Positions 8,687 to 16,268 of a stretch of 50,605 nt of DNA are shown here, piece after piece. Under the pieces are notes generated by a model, which was not told where the DNA came from, made no database searches, and worked only from the letters and a program-made list of their open reading frames with translations. Source of the stretch: CAYRVF01 sp964427535 (lineage in GTDB: Bacteria; Chloroflexota; Ktedonobacteria; Ktedonobacterales; JADMIN01); the NCBI GenBank assembly GCA_964427535.1, contig CAYRVF010000018.1, positions 1 through 50,605 on the forward strand, written 5' to 3'. The position numbers and the translations under genes are program-made. Position 1 is the first letter of the stretch; each line of letters opens with the position of its first letter.

Positions 8687-10306
8687 TCACGAGCCGCTGT
8701 CGCGCCCTACGCGCCGGAAGGTCAACGACCGTGCCAGGACGAGGGCATCGGCAGGCCCCGCTTCGGGCAGCCTGAACTCGAACAGGCCAATTGGGCACGC
8801 GAACAAGCCATCTCCAGCATACACCAGACGCCACTCCGTGCCGAACGCACGCGACCGCAACATCACTGCGCCGTTCTCGACACGCACGGTGATGTCATCC
8901 TCGCCGGTATACTCGCCGGCAATCCGTCCCGGCACGTCCGGCGGCGGTGGGCCAAGCCGCTCGGTCGGCACCCGCTCGCACGGTGAGCCGTCCACGATGA
9001 TGAAGGGTCCAGCCTCGGCCACCTCGGACGGAATGCCAACCGTCACGGTCTGCCCGCTCTGACCGCGTTCGCCCACGAACACGCGCTCGCCCTGGTACGC
9101 CAATGCCGTGCGCTCGCCGTTCAGGTCCAGCACCAGGTCATCGCCATCGAGCGCGAGACTCGCGAGCCCCGTCACATACCCGCGATATGTCCCCGTCAGT
9201 CCATCGAGTAGACCCGTTTCAGGTCTGACGGCCAGGCGTGTTCGCGGAGTCGGAGCGCGAAGCTCCAGTACGTCGTCGATCACCTCACGAGCGATGCTCT
9301 CTAAGTCGAAGGTGGGCGCATCGCTGTTGCAAAGCACGAGAACGGCGAGGTCGTCGTCAGGCGCCAGATCGATCCGGCTGCGATACCCAGTAATCGCACC
9401 GCTATGCCCGATGACGCGCACGCCCTTATACCGTTCGATGCTCCAGCCCAGGCCCCACGCCTTCTCATTGGCGGTGTAGAGGTTCACCTGTGGCGTCTCC
9501 ATAGAATCGAGATAGATGGGACCGATCAGCCGCTCGCCGCGCACCAGTCCCATGCCAAGGTACATCGCGGCGAACCGTGCTAGATCGTCCACCGTCGAAT
9601 ACGCGAAGCCGTAGGGATAGCCCGCCGGATTGTCGATCGTTTCCGCCAGCGGCTCGGTCTGCCCATTCGCGCCGACGGTGTGGGGCATTGCCAGCGAGTG
9701 CATCGGGGCCCGCGCCGGATCGAACGTCGTCGCGCGCATCTCCAGCGGATCGAACACCAACTCGCGCATCAGCTCGACATACGACTTGCCCGTCACCACC
9801 TCAGCCAGATGGCCCGCCACGCTGAAGCCGGGATTGCTATACGACCAGAAGGCTCCGGGTGGGACCACAAGGGGAACGCCCGCCAGATGTACGCGGACGA
9901 ACTCCTCGAGTGAGCCGTGTCCGAGCGGCGCGCAATAATCGTGCTGGAGTGGCAGACCTGAGGTGTGGCTGAGCAGTGAGCGCAGCGAGATGTTCTCCTC
10001 GGCGCCAGGCACACTCATGTGGAGGTCAGGCAGATAGGCCGTCAGTGGCGCGTCCAGATCAAGCAGGTGCCGCTCGACCAGGCGTATGAGCATCGTGCCG
10101 GTCAGGGGTTTCGTCACCGACGCGATGCGGAAGCACGTCGCCGGTGTGATAGGGTCCCCACCAGCGCCCCCCGCGCGCGTCGTGCCGAAGCCGCGTGCGT
10201 AGACCGTGCCGTGCACGCCTACAATGCCAATCGCGACGCCCGGTACTCCGGCGGCACGCATGCGCGACTCGATGCGAGCTTCGAGCCGCCCCGTCTCAAG
10301 CGCCAT
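8687..10306 (-). CDS. Serine beta-lactamase-fold hydrolase (class C / esterase-like)
   Basis: This is a 539-residue serine hydrolase of the penicillin-binding-protein/AmpC fold. The nucleophile motif SVTK lies at residues 63-66, the second motif is YSN in FWSYSNPGFS, and the third is HSGAITGY in place of KTG. HTSGLP near residue 114 is also typical. The last 170 residues form a beta-rich domain found in many such peptidases and esterases, with VFVGERGQ and RIAGEYTGEDDITVR. No signal peptide is visible, so an intracellular esterase or D-aminopeptidase is more likely than an antibiotic-degrading lactamase. AAGGAGG lies seven bases before the ATG. The FAD monooxygenase gene ends 36 bases upstream, suggesting co-transcription. 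Confidence 0.87.
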   Translation of the reverse strand: MALETGRLEARIESRMRAAGVPGVAIGIVGVHGTVYARGFGTTRAGGAGGDPITPATCFRIASVTKPLTGTMLIRLVERHLLDLDAPLTAYLPDLHMSVPGAEENISLRSLLSHTSGLPLQHDYCAPLGHGSLEEFVRVHLAGVPLVVPPGAFWSYSNPGFSVAGHLAEVVTGKSYVELMRELVFDPLEMRATTFDPARAPMHSLAMPHTVGANGQTEPLAETIDNPAGYPYGFAYSTVDDLARFAAMYLGMGLVRGERLIGPIYLDSMETPQVNLYTANEKAWGLGWSIERYKGVRVIGHSGAITGYRSRIDLAPDDDLAVLVLCNSDAPTFDLESIAREVIDDVLELRAPTPRTRLAVRPETGLLDGLTGTYRGYVTGLASLALDGDDLVLDLNGERTALAYQGERVFVGERGQSGQTVTVGIPSEVAEAGPFIIVDGSPCERVPTERLGPPPPDVPGRIAGEYTGEDDITVRVENGAVMLRSRAFGTEWRLVYAGDGLFACPIGLFEFRLPEAGPADALVLARSLTFRRVGRDSGS

Positions 10307-10342
10307 TGCCTCGCCTCCTTCGCCTCGGGGACCTCCGGGCGC

Positions 10343-11497
10343 TTACACCCGCGTGCCAATGACGGCGCTCAGTTGCCGCTCCATCAGCCAGGCTGGTGCC
10401 CCACGCACCAGCGCGTCGCGGAGCAGGCAGGCGCGCCGGTTCTCCCACTGCGCCACCCACCCCAGCAGCCGCGACTGCCGGGTGATACGCGCCGTACGCC
10501 TCCGCCGTTCCGCCGCGTAGCGCTCCAGTGCCGCTGGCAGGTCGTCGGACACGGCGCGCAGGCAGCGCCCAAGCACGACGGCATCCTCGATCGCCTGACA
10601 CGCGCCATGGCCAAGATTGGGCGTCATGGGATGCGCCGCGTCGCCGAGCAGCGTCACTCTGCCGCGTCCCCACCGCCGCAGCGGCGGACGGTCGTAGATG
10701 TCGTTACGCAAGATGGCGTCCTCAGCCGTCGCCGCGATTAGTGCCGGAATCGGCTCGTGCCAGCCAGTGAAGCGTTCCAATACGTCGCGCTTGCGTCCAC
10801 TCTGGCTCTCAGGCATCCCTTCTGGCAGATTGGCCACGGCGAACCAGTAGGCCCAGCCATCGCCAAGTGCCACCTGGCCAAAGCGCAGCCCGCAGCCCCA
10901 CGTCTCGCCCGGCCGCAGCTTCTCCAGTGGGGACTCGACGACACCGCGCCACGCCGTATAGCCCGCATACCGCGGTGCCGCCTTACCAAACAGACACGAG
11001 CGCACCCGCGAACGCAGCCCGTCCGCGCCGAGCAGCAGCGCCGCCCGCGCCCGGCTCGCATCGGCGAACGTCGCCTCCACTCCCAACGCGTCCTGCGCGA
11101 TCTCGACACATTCCTCCCCGGCACACACCGTGCCGGACGGCAGCGCATCGAGCAACGCGCGCCGCAATTCCCCCCGGAGGATGCCCACCGAAACCGCGCC
11201 ACGCCAGGTTCTGAGCCCCTTAGCCGAGAAACGCGTGAGCACATCGCCGCTCGCCGTGCGGATACATCCCTCGGTCACCGGCGCGCCACGCTCCGCCACA
11301 CGGTCCGCGACGCCGAGTCGGTCGAGCGCGGCCATCGCATTGGCCCACAGCGTCAGCCCGGCGCCTTCAGACTCCAATGTCGCCGCCCGCTCGCGCACCG
11401 AGACCTCGATGCCAGCCTGCCGCAGTGCCAGCGCCGCCGCCAGCCCGCCGATACCCGCGCCGATGATGAGCGCACCCGTCGCCGTCTCAGTTGACAT
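10343..11497 (-). CDS. FAD-dependent aromatic-hydroxylase-type monooxygenase
   Basis: This 384-residue flavoprotein belongs to the class A monooxygenase family, which uses FAD and NAD(P)H to hydroxylate small molecules. GAGIGGLAAALALRQAG at the N-terminus is the dinucleotide-binding Rossmann motif, GADGLRSRVR is the conserved DG motif and GDAAHPMTPNLGHGACQAIED is the C-terminal FAD-binding GD motif. The ATG at 11497 is preferred because GAGGAGAGCG lies just upstream; another ATG five codons earlier has none. Similar sequences include zeaxanthin-epoxidase-like and salicylate-hydroxylase-like enzymes, so the substrate is unknown. It opens the minus-strand run ending with the M29 peptidase. Confidence 0.87.
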   Translation of the reverse strand: MSTETATGALIIGAGIGGLAAALALRQAGIEVSVRERAATLESEGAGLTLWANAMAALDRLGVADRVAERGAPVTEGCIRTASGDVLTRFSAKGLRTWRGAVSVGILRGELRRALLDALPSGTVCAGEECVEIAQDALGVEATFADASRARAALLLGADGLRSRVRSCLFGKAAPRYAGYTAWRGVVESPLEKLRPGETWGCGLRFGQVALGDGWAYWFAVANLPEGMPESQSGRKRDVLERFTGWHEPIPALIAATAEDAILRNDIYDRPPLRRWGRGRVTLLGDAAHPMTPNLGHGACQAIEDAVVLGRCLRAVSDDLPAALERYAAERRRRTARITRQSRLLGWVAQWENRRACLLRDALVRGAPAWLMERQLSAVIGTRV

Positions 11498-11589
11498 GCG
11501 CGCTCTCCTCACAACGCCGCTCGTTCCCGGCCCGTCAGCATCTGGGTAACCTGGCTCCTCCGCTCAACCCGTAGGCCTCCCTGCCTGCC

Positions 11590-11632
11590 TCACGCCCCCT
11601 CCCATCCAAGGGGAGGGGGTAGGGAGAGAGGT
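11590..11632 (-). repeat. C-rich hairpin repeat, copy 2, after the PolX stop codon
   Basis: On the minus strand this reads CCTCTCTCCCTACC then CCCTCCCCTTGG and a matching G-rich arm ending GGCGTGAGG. The stem CCCCCTCCC (11595-11603) with GGGAGGGGG (11611-11619) is 9 base pairs. It sits 12 bases past the PolX stop, C-rich arm first in the sense of that gene, as with the copies after plus-strand genes. Confidence 0.75.
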
Positions 11633-11644
11633 GCTGCCCAGGGG

Positions 11645-13450
11645 TTAGGTTCTGCTCGCCCGCTGCGCCTCGAAGAAGGCCAGCAGCTCGTCCACCGGCA
11701 GCGCGTTGAGCACGTCGTGCGGTGTCAGCCAGCCTTTGCGGCCAACACCGACACCGTAGGCGATGTTCTCCAGTCCGGCGGGAGTGTGCGCGTCGGGCGT
11801 GATGGGGATGCGGATGCCGCGCTCGGTGGCGAACCGGAGAAAGCGCCAGTCGAGGTCGAAGCGGTGGGGATCGCCGTTCAGCTCGATGCACACGCCCAGC
11901 TCGGCCGCGCGCGTAATCACCGCTTCCAGGTCGGGGTTGTAGCCCTCTCGCTCCAGCAGAATGCGGCCTGTCGGATGTCCCAGAATCGAGCAGTACGGAT
12001 TCTCGATCGCGCGAATCAGGCGCTGCGTCTGCTCCTCCGGCGGCAGATTGAAGTTGCTATGAATCGACGCGATGACGAAATCAAAGGTCGCCAGTGTCTT
12101 CTCGTCGTAGTCGAGCGAGCCATCTTTGAGGATGTCGCACTCGGTGCCCTTGAGAATGCGGAAGCGGCCGCCATATTCCTCGTTGAGCTGGTCGATCTCG
12201 TCGTGCTGACGGCGCACGGCATCCTCGTTCAGGCCGTTGGCATAGGCGGCGTATTTGCTGTGGTCGCACATGCCGAGATACGACTTGCCCATCGCCATCG
12301 TCGCCTCGGCCATCTCGCGGATGCTGACCTTGCCGTCGCTCCACGTGCTGTGAACGTGCAGTATTCCCTTCAAATCGTCCACCGTGACGAGCGTCGGCAG
12401 TTCGCCCTTCAGCGCCGCCTCCACCTCGCCGCGCCCTTCGCGCAGTTCCGGCTCGATGTAGGCCATGCCGAGCACACGGTAAAACTCGTGCTCGTCCTTG
12501 ACGGGTATGCGCTCCTCGCCCTTGAAGATGCCGTACTGGCTAATGCGGATGCCCTGCGCGTGAAAGCGTCCACGTAGATCGAGGTGGTGCTGCTTCGAGC
12601 CGGTGAAGTGATGCAGCGCATACGGATACTCGTCCTCGGTTCCCAGCAGCAAATCGAGCGCGATGCCGGAGGTCAGCACCACACTCGACTTCGACTCACC
12701 CTTGCCAGTCACCGACACGACCTCGGGCAGCGTGACAAGCCTATCCATGATGGGCATGCGGTATGAGTCGTCGGAGACGCTCGCGACGATGTCGATGTCG
12801 CCGATCACCTCCTTGCGGCGGCGCAGGCTCCCTGCGATGCTCAGGCGGACGATGCCCGGTGTGGCACGCAGCGCGCTCGCCACCGCCTCGGCTTGCCGCT
12901 CGGCGACCGGGTACAGATACTGGTCGGCATGCTGAACGAGGAATTCGATGCCCTTGAGAATATTCTCCTGGCTTTTCGCGCCGAAGCCCGGTATCTTGGC
13001 TACCACGCCCGTCTCAGCCGCCGCCTTCAGCTCGTCGAGCGTCGAGATGCCCAACGTCTCAGCGAGCTGCCGCACCCGCTTCGCGCCTAGCCCAGGGATA
13101 CGCGTCATCTGGCGCAAACCTGGCGGCACCTCGGCCTGCAGCCGCTCATACTGCTCGATCCGCCCGGTGTTGACGTACTCCGCGATACGCGAGACCAGCG
13201 TCTTGCCGAGACCTGGCTTGCCCGCGAGCTGCCCCTCGCGCACCATCTCGGCGAGGTCGCCTTCGAGCTGGCTCACGGTCCGCGCGCCGTTCTGGTAGGC
13301 ACGCACCTCGAACTGATTGCCGCCCGTCAGTTCGAGGAGGGTGCCCATGTCCTCGAGGATGGCGGCGACCTCAGCCTTCTCTACCTTCCCCTCCGGCCGT
13401 TGCTGGGCGGAGTCGGAATCGAAGTCGGTGGGCATATTACTCTGCGGCAT
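11645..13450 (-). CDS. polX: Family X DNA polymerase with PHP domain (PolX)
   Basis: This 601-residue protein has the bacterial PolX layout: helix-hairpin-helix segments (GKPGLGKTL near 78, RIPGLGAKR near 118, KIPGFGAKS near 152), then the polymerase motif GSLRRRKEVIGDID at 207-220 with Asp218 and Asp220, a third Asp in LDLLLG near 266, and a C-terminal PHP domain beginning HVHSTWSDGK at 365. The PHP metal ligands continue with MCDHSKYA, GTECDIL, ASIHSNF, ILGHPTGR and PDAHTP. Such enzymes fill gaps in base-excision repair and have 3'-5' exonuclease activity. The start is either ATG at 13450, after GAGAGTGAG, or ATG at 13435, one base past the stop of the upstream gene. Translational coupling to that gene is likely. 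Confidence 0.92.
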   Translation of the reverse strand: MPQSNMPTDFDSDSAQQRPEGKVEKAEVAAILEDMGTLLELTGGNQFEVRAYQNGARTVSQLEGDLAEMVREGQLAGKPGLGKTLVSRIAEYVNTGRIEQYERLQAEVPPGLRQMTRIPGLGAKRVRQLAETLGISTLDELKAAAETGVVAKIPGFGAKSQENILKGIEFLVQHADQYLYPVAERQAEAVASALRATPGIVRLSIAGSLRRRKEVIGDIDIVASVSDDSYRMPIMDRLVTLPEVVSVTGKGESKSSVVLTSGIALDLLLGTEDEYPYALHHFTGSKQHHLDLRGRFHAQGIRISQYGIFKGEERIPVKDEHEFYRVLGMAYIEPELREGRGEVEAALKGELPTLVTVDDLKGILHVHSTWSDGKVSIREMAEATMAMGKSYLGMCDHSKYAAYANGLNEDAVRRQHDEIDQLNEEYGGRFRILKGTECDILKDGSLDYDEKTLATFDFVIASIHSNFNLPPEEQTQRLIRAIENPYCSILGHPTGRILLEREGYNPDLEAVITRAAELGVCIELNGDPHRFDLDWRFLRFATERGIRIPITPDAHTPAGLENIAYGVGVGRKGWLTPHDVLNALPVDELLAFFEAQRASRT

Positions 13451-14000
13451 GATTCTCACTCTCTTCGGCGGCGCGCTGCTCGCGGTGTTCACGCTCATAT
13501 GTGGAGAGATCATAGTCCGGCGGCGCGCCAGGGGTCAGGTCAAACGGCGTGCGCCCTTTCAGTCGCTTGGCGAGCCACTTCTTGCAATCGAAGTGGACGA
13601 GCATCCAGGCGACAAGCTCCTTTTCCACGAAGAGGGCATCCCACGTCTCGGGATCAGGCAAATCCTCTCCAGCGGCAATCGGCTTGCCGCAGTTGGCGCA
13701 GCGGATATCGCCACGCGCGACTGCGGCCTCGAACCAGCGGAACATGAAGTTGTTGAAGTCGTCGACGGTCATCTCGCCGAGCGGCACCGCCCGATACCTG
13801 TTGGCCTCCGGATGCGGCGCGAGCACGACGTCGTCGTCGCCGGGTCCCATATAGACGACCGGCGGCGCGACCACCTCGGCAATCTCGCCGTGCTCGCCTC
13901 CCTCCAGGGCGTACCGCATCAGCCCTTCGCGGTCAAACCATGCGCGCAGATCGTCGTCCACTGGCTTACTCCCATCGCGCCACACCGCTGTGGCAGGCAT
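13437..14000 (-). CDS. Conserved protein of unknown function, coupled to PolX
   Basis: I do not recognise a family. The 187-residue product is acidic, soluble and without membrane segments. One Cys-x2-Cys pair (CANCGKPI) near residue 103 is followed by a second-half His and Cys in MLVHFDCKKWLAKRL, which together could form a small zinc site. The end is charged (EREHREQRAAEESENHAAE). The frame is open back to 14171, but residues before the ATG at 14000 read like noise and overlap the RidA promoter, so the shorter form is preferred even though its ribosome site is weak. Its stop lies 14 bases inside the PolX gene, so the two are probably one transcript. Confidence 0.65.
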   Translation of the reverse strand: MPATAVWRDGSKPVDDDLRAWFDREGLMRYALEGGEHGEIAEVVAPPVVYMGPGDDDVVLAPHPEANRYRAVPLGEMTVDDFNNFMFRWFEAAVARGDIRCANCGKPIAAGEDLPDPETWDALFVEKELVAWMLVHFDCKKWLAKRLKGRTPFDLTPGAPPDYDLSTYEREHREQRAAEESENHAAE

Positions 14001-14063
14001 CCCGGTCACTGTACCACTCCCGTTTCGAGCCGGGCAACCTGCATCGAGCTTGCTGTGTTCGAG

Positions 14064-14072
14064 TGATATACT
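14064..14072 (+). promoter_or_regulatory. Extended -10 promoter of the RidA gene
   Basis: TGATATACT reads as TG-A-TATACT, an extended -10 box, 71 bases before the RidA start. No good -35 is visible. It lies in the divergent region shared with the PolX partner gene. Confidence 0.5.
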
Positions 14073-14142
14073 GCCGTGCGCATACGACAGCGCTCGGAAC
14101 ACATGCTCCCCGTAGTTGATGCCTATATGAAGGAGTTTCCAC

Positions 14143-14532
14143 ATGTCTCGGCAGCGAGTGGCGACCGACAAAGCGCCAGCGGCGATTGGACCCTACAGCC
14201 AGGCGATCGTGTGTGGCGACCTCGTCTTCACCTCCGGACAGATCGCGCTCGACCCGGCGACCGGCCAGCTCGAGGATGGCGACGTGCGCGCCCAGACACA
14301 CCGCGCGCTCCAGAATGTCCAGGCGGTGCTAGAGGCATCTGGCAGCTCGCTCGGCCAGGTCATCAAGACGACCGTCTTCCTCACTAGCATGAACGACTAC
14401 GCGGCGGTCAACGAGGTCTACGGCGAGTTCTTCGGCGACGTGCCGCCCGCCCGCTCCGCCGTCGCCGTGTCCGGTCTGCCACGCAACGCGCTGGTAGAGA
14501 TCGAGACCGTCGCGCTCTGCACGCCTGAGTAG
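14143..14532 (+). CDS. ridA: RidA (YjgF/YER057c/UK114) family enamine/imine deaminase
   Basis: This 129-residue protein matches the RidA family along its whole length: KAPAAIGPYSQAIVCGDLVFTSGQI at the front, FLTSMNDYAAVNEVYGEFF in the middle, and PPARSAVAVSGLPRNALVEIE at the end, with the catalytic Arg in PARS and the Glu of VEIE. RidA hydrolyses reactive 2-aminoacrylate and related imines released by PLP enzymes, in the cytoplasm, and works as a trimer. AAGGAG lies seven bases before the ATG and an extended -10 box lies 71 bases upstream. It is a single-gene unit closed by a strong hairpin at 14547-14591. Confidence 0.95.
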   Translation: MSRQRVATDKAPAAIGPYSQAIVCGDLVFTSGQIALDPATGQLEDGDVRAQTHRALQNVQAVLEASGSSLGQVIKTTVFLTSMNDYAAVNEVYGEFFGDVPPARSAVAVSGLPRNALVEIETVALCTPE

Positions 14533-14546
14533 GCGGACCTTCATCC

Positions 14547-14591
14547 CTTCTCCCCCGTCCCTTTGCAAGCGGAAGAGGACAGGGGGAGAAG
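14547..14591 (+). terminator. Hairpin after ridA, C-rich repeat variant
   Basis: The left arm CTTCTCCCCCGTCC (14547-14560) pairs with GGACAGGGGGAGAAG (14577-14591) with one bulged base. No T tract follows. It sits 14 bases past the RidA stop, C-rich arm first, as in the other C-rich repeats. A terminator role is inferred from position. Confidence 0.6.
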
Positions 14592-14626
14592 ACCCTTCGT
14601 CTCTGCAGTCCCTCTCCATTCTGCGG

Positions 14627-14632
14627 TATAAT
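14627..14632 (+). promoter_or_regulatory. -10 box for the small membrane protein gene
   Basis: A perfect TATAAT stands 74 bases before the small ORF start and just after the RidA hairpin. The -35 region at the right distance (TGCAGT) is poor. Confidence 0.45.
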
Positions 14633-14706
14633 AAGAGGGACACCACAGCGCGGGAGAGGACACGACCACTATCGGACGACGTGCGCCGCGCTCCAAGGAG
14701 ACATCG

Positions 14707-14853
14707 ATGGACAAGCGCGGCCGCATCCGCCTGAGTACAATGGAAATGGTGCTAATTGGCACCCTCCTCAGCTCCCTCTTCCTCGGCCTGCTCCAGGCCT
14801 GGCAGGATGAGCAGCGCACGCGCCGTATCGACGCATCCAACGCCGAGCATTAA
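14707..14853 (+). CDS. Small single-pass membrane protein, 48 residues, unknown function
   Basis: This short gene encodes 48 residues: a basic start (MDKRGRIRLS), one hydrophobic span of about 18 residues (roughly MVLIGTLLSSLFLGLLQAW), and a charged tail (QDEQRTRRIDASNAEH). The charge pattern predicts the N-terminus inside and a single transmembrane helix. AAGGAG stands six bases before the ATG, and a perfect TATAAT lies 74 bases upstream behind the RidA terminator. A long hairpin follows at 14869-14910. A promoter, ribosome site, sensible protein and terminator together make this a real gene rather than noise. No family is recognised. Confidence 0.7.
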   Translation: MDKRGRIRLSTMEMVLIGTLLSSLFLGLLQAWQDEQRTRRIDASNAEH

Positions 14854-14868
14854 CACGCCTCTCTTCAC

Positions 14869-14910
14869 GCCCCGTCTCACACTCGGCTCCGCGGCCGTGT
14901 GAGGTGGGGC
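14869..14910 (+). terminator. Hairpin after the small membrane protein gene
   Basis: GCCCCGTCTCACAC (14869-14882) pairs over 14 positions with GTGTGAGGTGGGGC (14897-14910), counting two G-U pairs. It begins 16 bases past the stop. There is no T run, so it may also act as an upstream leader structure for prfA. Confidence 0.55.
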
Positions 14911-14922
14911 GACGCTATGTCT

Positions 14923-14950
14923 CGCGACAGGCTCTGTCCATCGTGTCGCG
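14923..14950 (+). other. Inverted repeat in the prfA leader
   Basis: CGCGACA (14923-14929) and TGTCGCG (14944-14950) form a 7-base-pair inverted repeat. A competing inner pairing, GACAG (14926-14930) with CTGTC (14934-14938), uses part of the left arm. The two could be alternative structures, but no regulator is known for this site. Confidence 0.35.
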
Positions 14951-15005
14951 TCGTGTACAGAGGATTGGATGTGTTGCTCTCGACAGGGAGGGATAAGTAC
15001 CCACT

Positions 15006-16094
15006 ATGAATACTGCAAATCTTGAGCGCAAATTAGGCGCACTTGAATCACGATATGAAGAACTGAATACCCTGATGGCGCAGCCGGAGACGTCGAGCGA
15101 CCCGGCGCTGCTGCAGCGCTATGGCCGCGAATACAGCAGCATCACCGATGTCGTGCAGAATTACCGCGCCCTCAAGGCGATTCGCCAGGAGATCGCGGAT
15201 ACCGAGCAACTGCTGGCGGACGGCGCCGACGACGAGCTGCGTACGCTGGCCTACGATGAGCTGTCGCAATTGCGGGCGCGCGAAGAGGAGCTCTCGAAGG
15301 ACGTGCAGATCGCGCTGCTCCCGAAGGACAACATGGATGACCGCGACGCGATCGTCACCGTTCAGGCGGGCGCGGGCGGCGATGAGGCGGGCCTCTTCGC
15401 GGCCGACCTCTTCCGCATGTATCTGCGCTACGCGGACGCCAAACGCTGGACCGTCGAGGTGCTGAGCGAGAACGAGAGCGGCATCGGCGGCTACAAAGAG
15501 GTCGTCTTCGAGGTCCACGGACGCGGAGCCTATGCCCGGCTCAAATTCGAGGGCGGCACCCATCGTGTCCAACGTGTGCCAGCCACCGAGTCGCAGGGCC
15601 GCATCCACACGTCCACCGCGAAAGTGATCGTGCTCCCGGAGGCTGAGGAGATCGAGGTCGACATCCGCCCCGAGGACATCCGCGTGGACGTCTACCGCTC
15701 CACCGGCCACGGTGGCCAGAGCGTCAACACGACCGACTCCGCCGTGCGCATTACGCACTTACCCTCCGGCCTCGTCGTCACGTGTCAGGACGAGAAGTCG
15801 CAGATCAAGAACAAGGCGAAGGCCCTCGGGGTGCTCCGGTCGCGCCTGTGGGACCTGGAGCAGCAGAAGCGCTCCGCCGAGCTCGGCGCGGCACGGCGCT
15901 CGCAGGTACAGACCGGCGACCGCAGCGAGAAGATCCGCACGTACAACTTCCCGCAGGACCGCGTCACCGATCACCGCATCAACCTGACCGTACACAACCT
16001 GCCGGGCGTGCTGAACGGCGAGCTCGACGGCCTGCTCGACGCGCTCATCGCCTCCGACCAAGCAGAAAAGCTCGCCGCGATGGTGACTGAGTAA
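15006..16094 (+). CDS. prfA: Peptide chain release factor 1
   Basis: This 362-residue class I release factor recognises UAA and UAG stop codons and releases the nascent chain from the ribosome. The peptidyl-tRNA hydrolysis motif GGQ is in STGHGGQSVNTTDSAV, and the codon-recognition tripeptide is PAT (PxT, the RF1 type) in VPATESQGRIHTS. The N-terminal coiled region (LERKLGALESRYEEL) and the C-terminal NFPQDRVTDHRIN segment are full length. The start codon has GGGAGGG about thirteen bases upstream, which is rather far. In many bacteria prmC, which methylates the GGQ glutamine, follows; here a PLP aminotransferase follows instead. Confidence 0.96.
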   Translation: MNTANLERKLGALESRYEELNTLMAQPETSSDPALLQRYGREYSSITDVVQNYRALKAIRQEIADTEQLLADGADDELRTLAYDELSQLRAREEELSKDVQIALLPKDNMDDRDAIVTVQAGAGGDEAGLFAADLFRMYLRYADAKRWTVEVLSENESGIGGYKEVVFEVHGRGAYARLKFEGGTHRVQRVPATESQGRIHTSTAKVIVLPEAEEIEVDIRPEDIRVDVYRSTGHGGQSVNTTDSAVRITHLPSGLVVTCQDEKSQIKNKAKALGVLRSRLWDLEQQKRSAELGAARRSQVQTGDRSEKIRTYNFPQDRVTDHRINLTVHNLPGVLNGELDGLLDALIASDQAEKLAAMVTE

Positions 16095-16129
16095 GCCTGT
16101 TCAAGACGACTTCGCGTTGCTTGGACGTT

Positions 16130-16156
16130 GTAGGGGCGAGGCATGCCTCGCCTGTC
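16130..16156. repeat. Short palindromic intergenic repeat (TGTAGGGGC type), copy 2
   Basis: TGTAGGGGCGAGG then CATGCCTCGCCTGTC contains GGCGAGGCATGCCTCGCC (16135-16152), a perfect 18-base palindrome. It is the second copy of the element at 7454-7482. It lies 36 bases after the prfA stop codon. Confidence 0.7.
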
Positions 16157-16268
16157 GCCCGCCTAACACACCTGATGCCGGACGGCTGGATACGGTATGT
16201 GGGGGCTTATAGACAGCGAATCGTTCTCAAGCAGAGGCTCGCCGCAGGGTACACGAGGAGAGCGAGAG

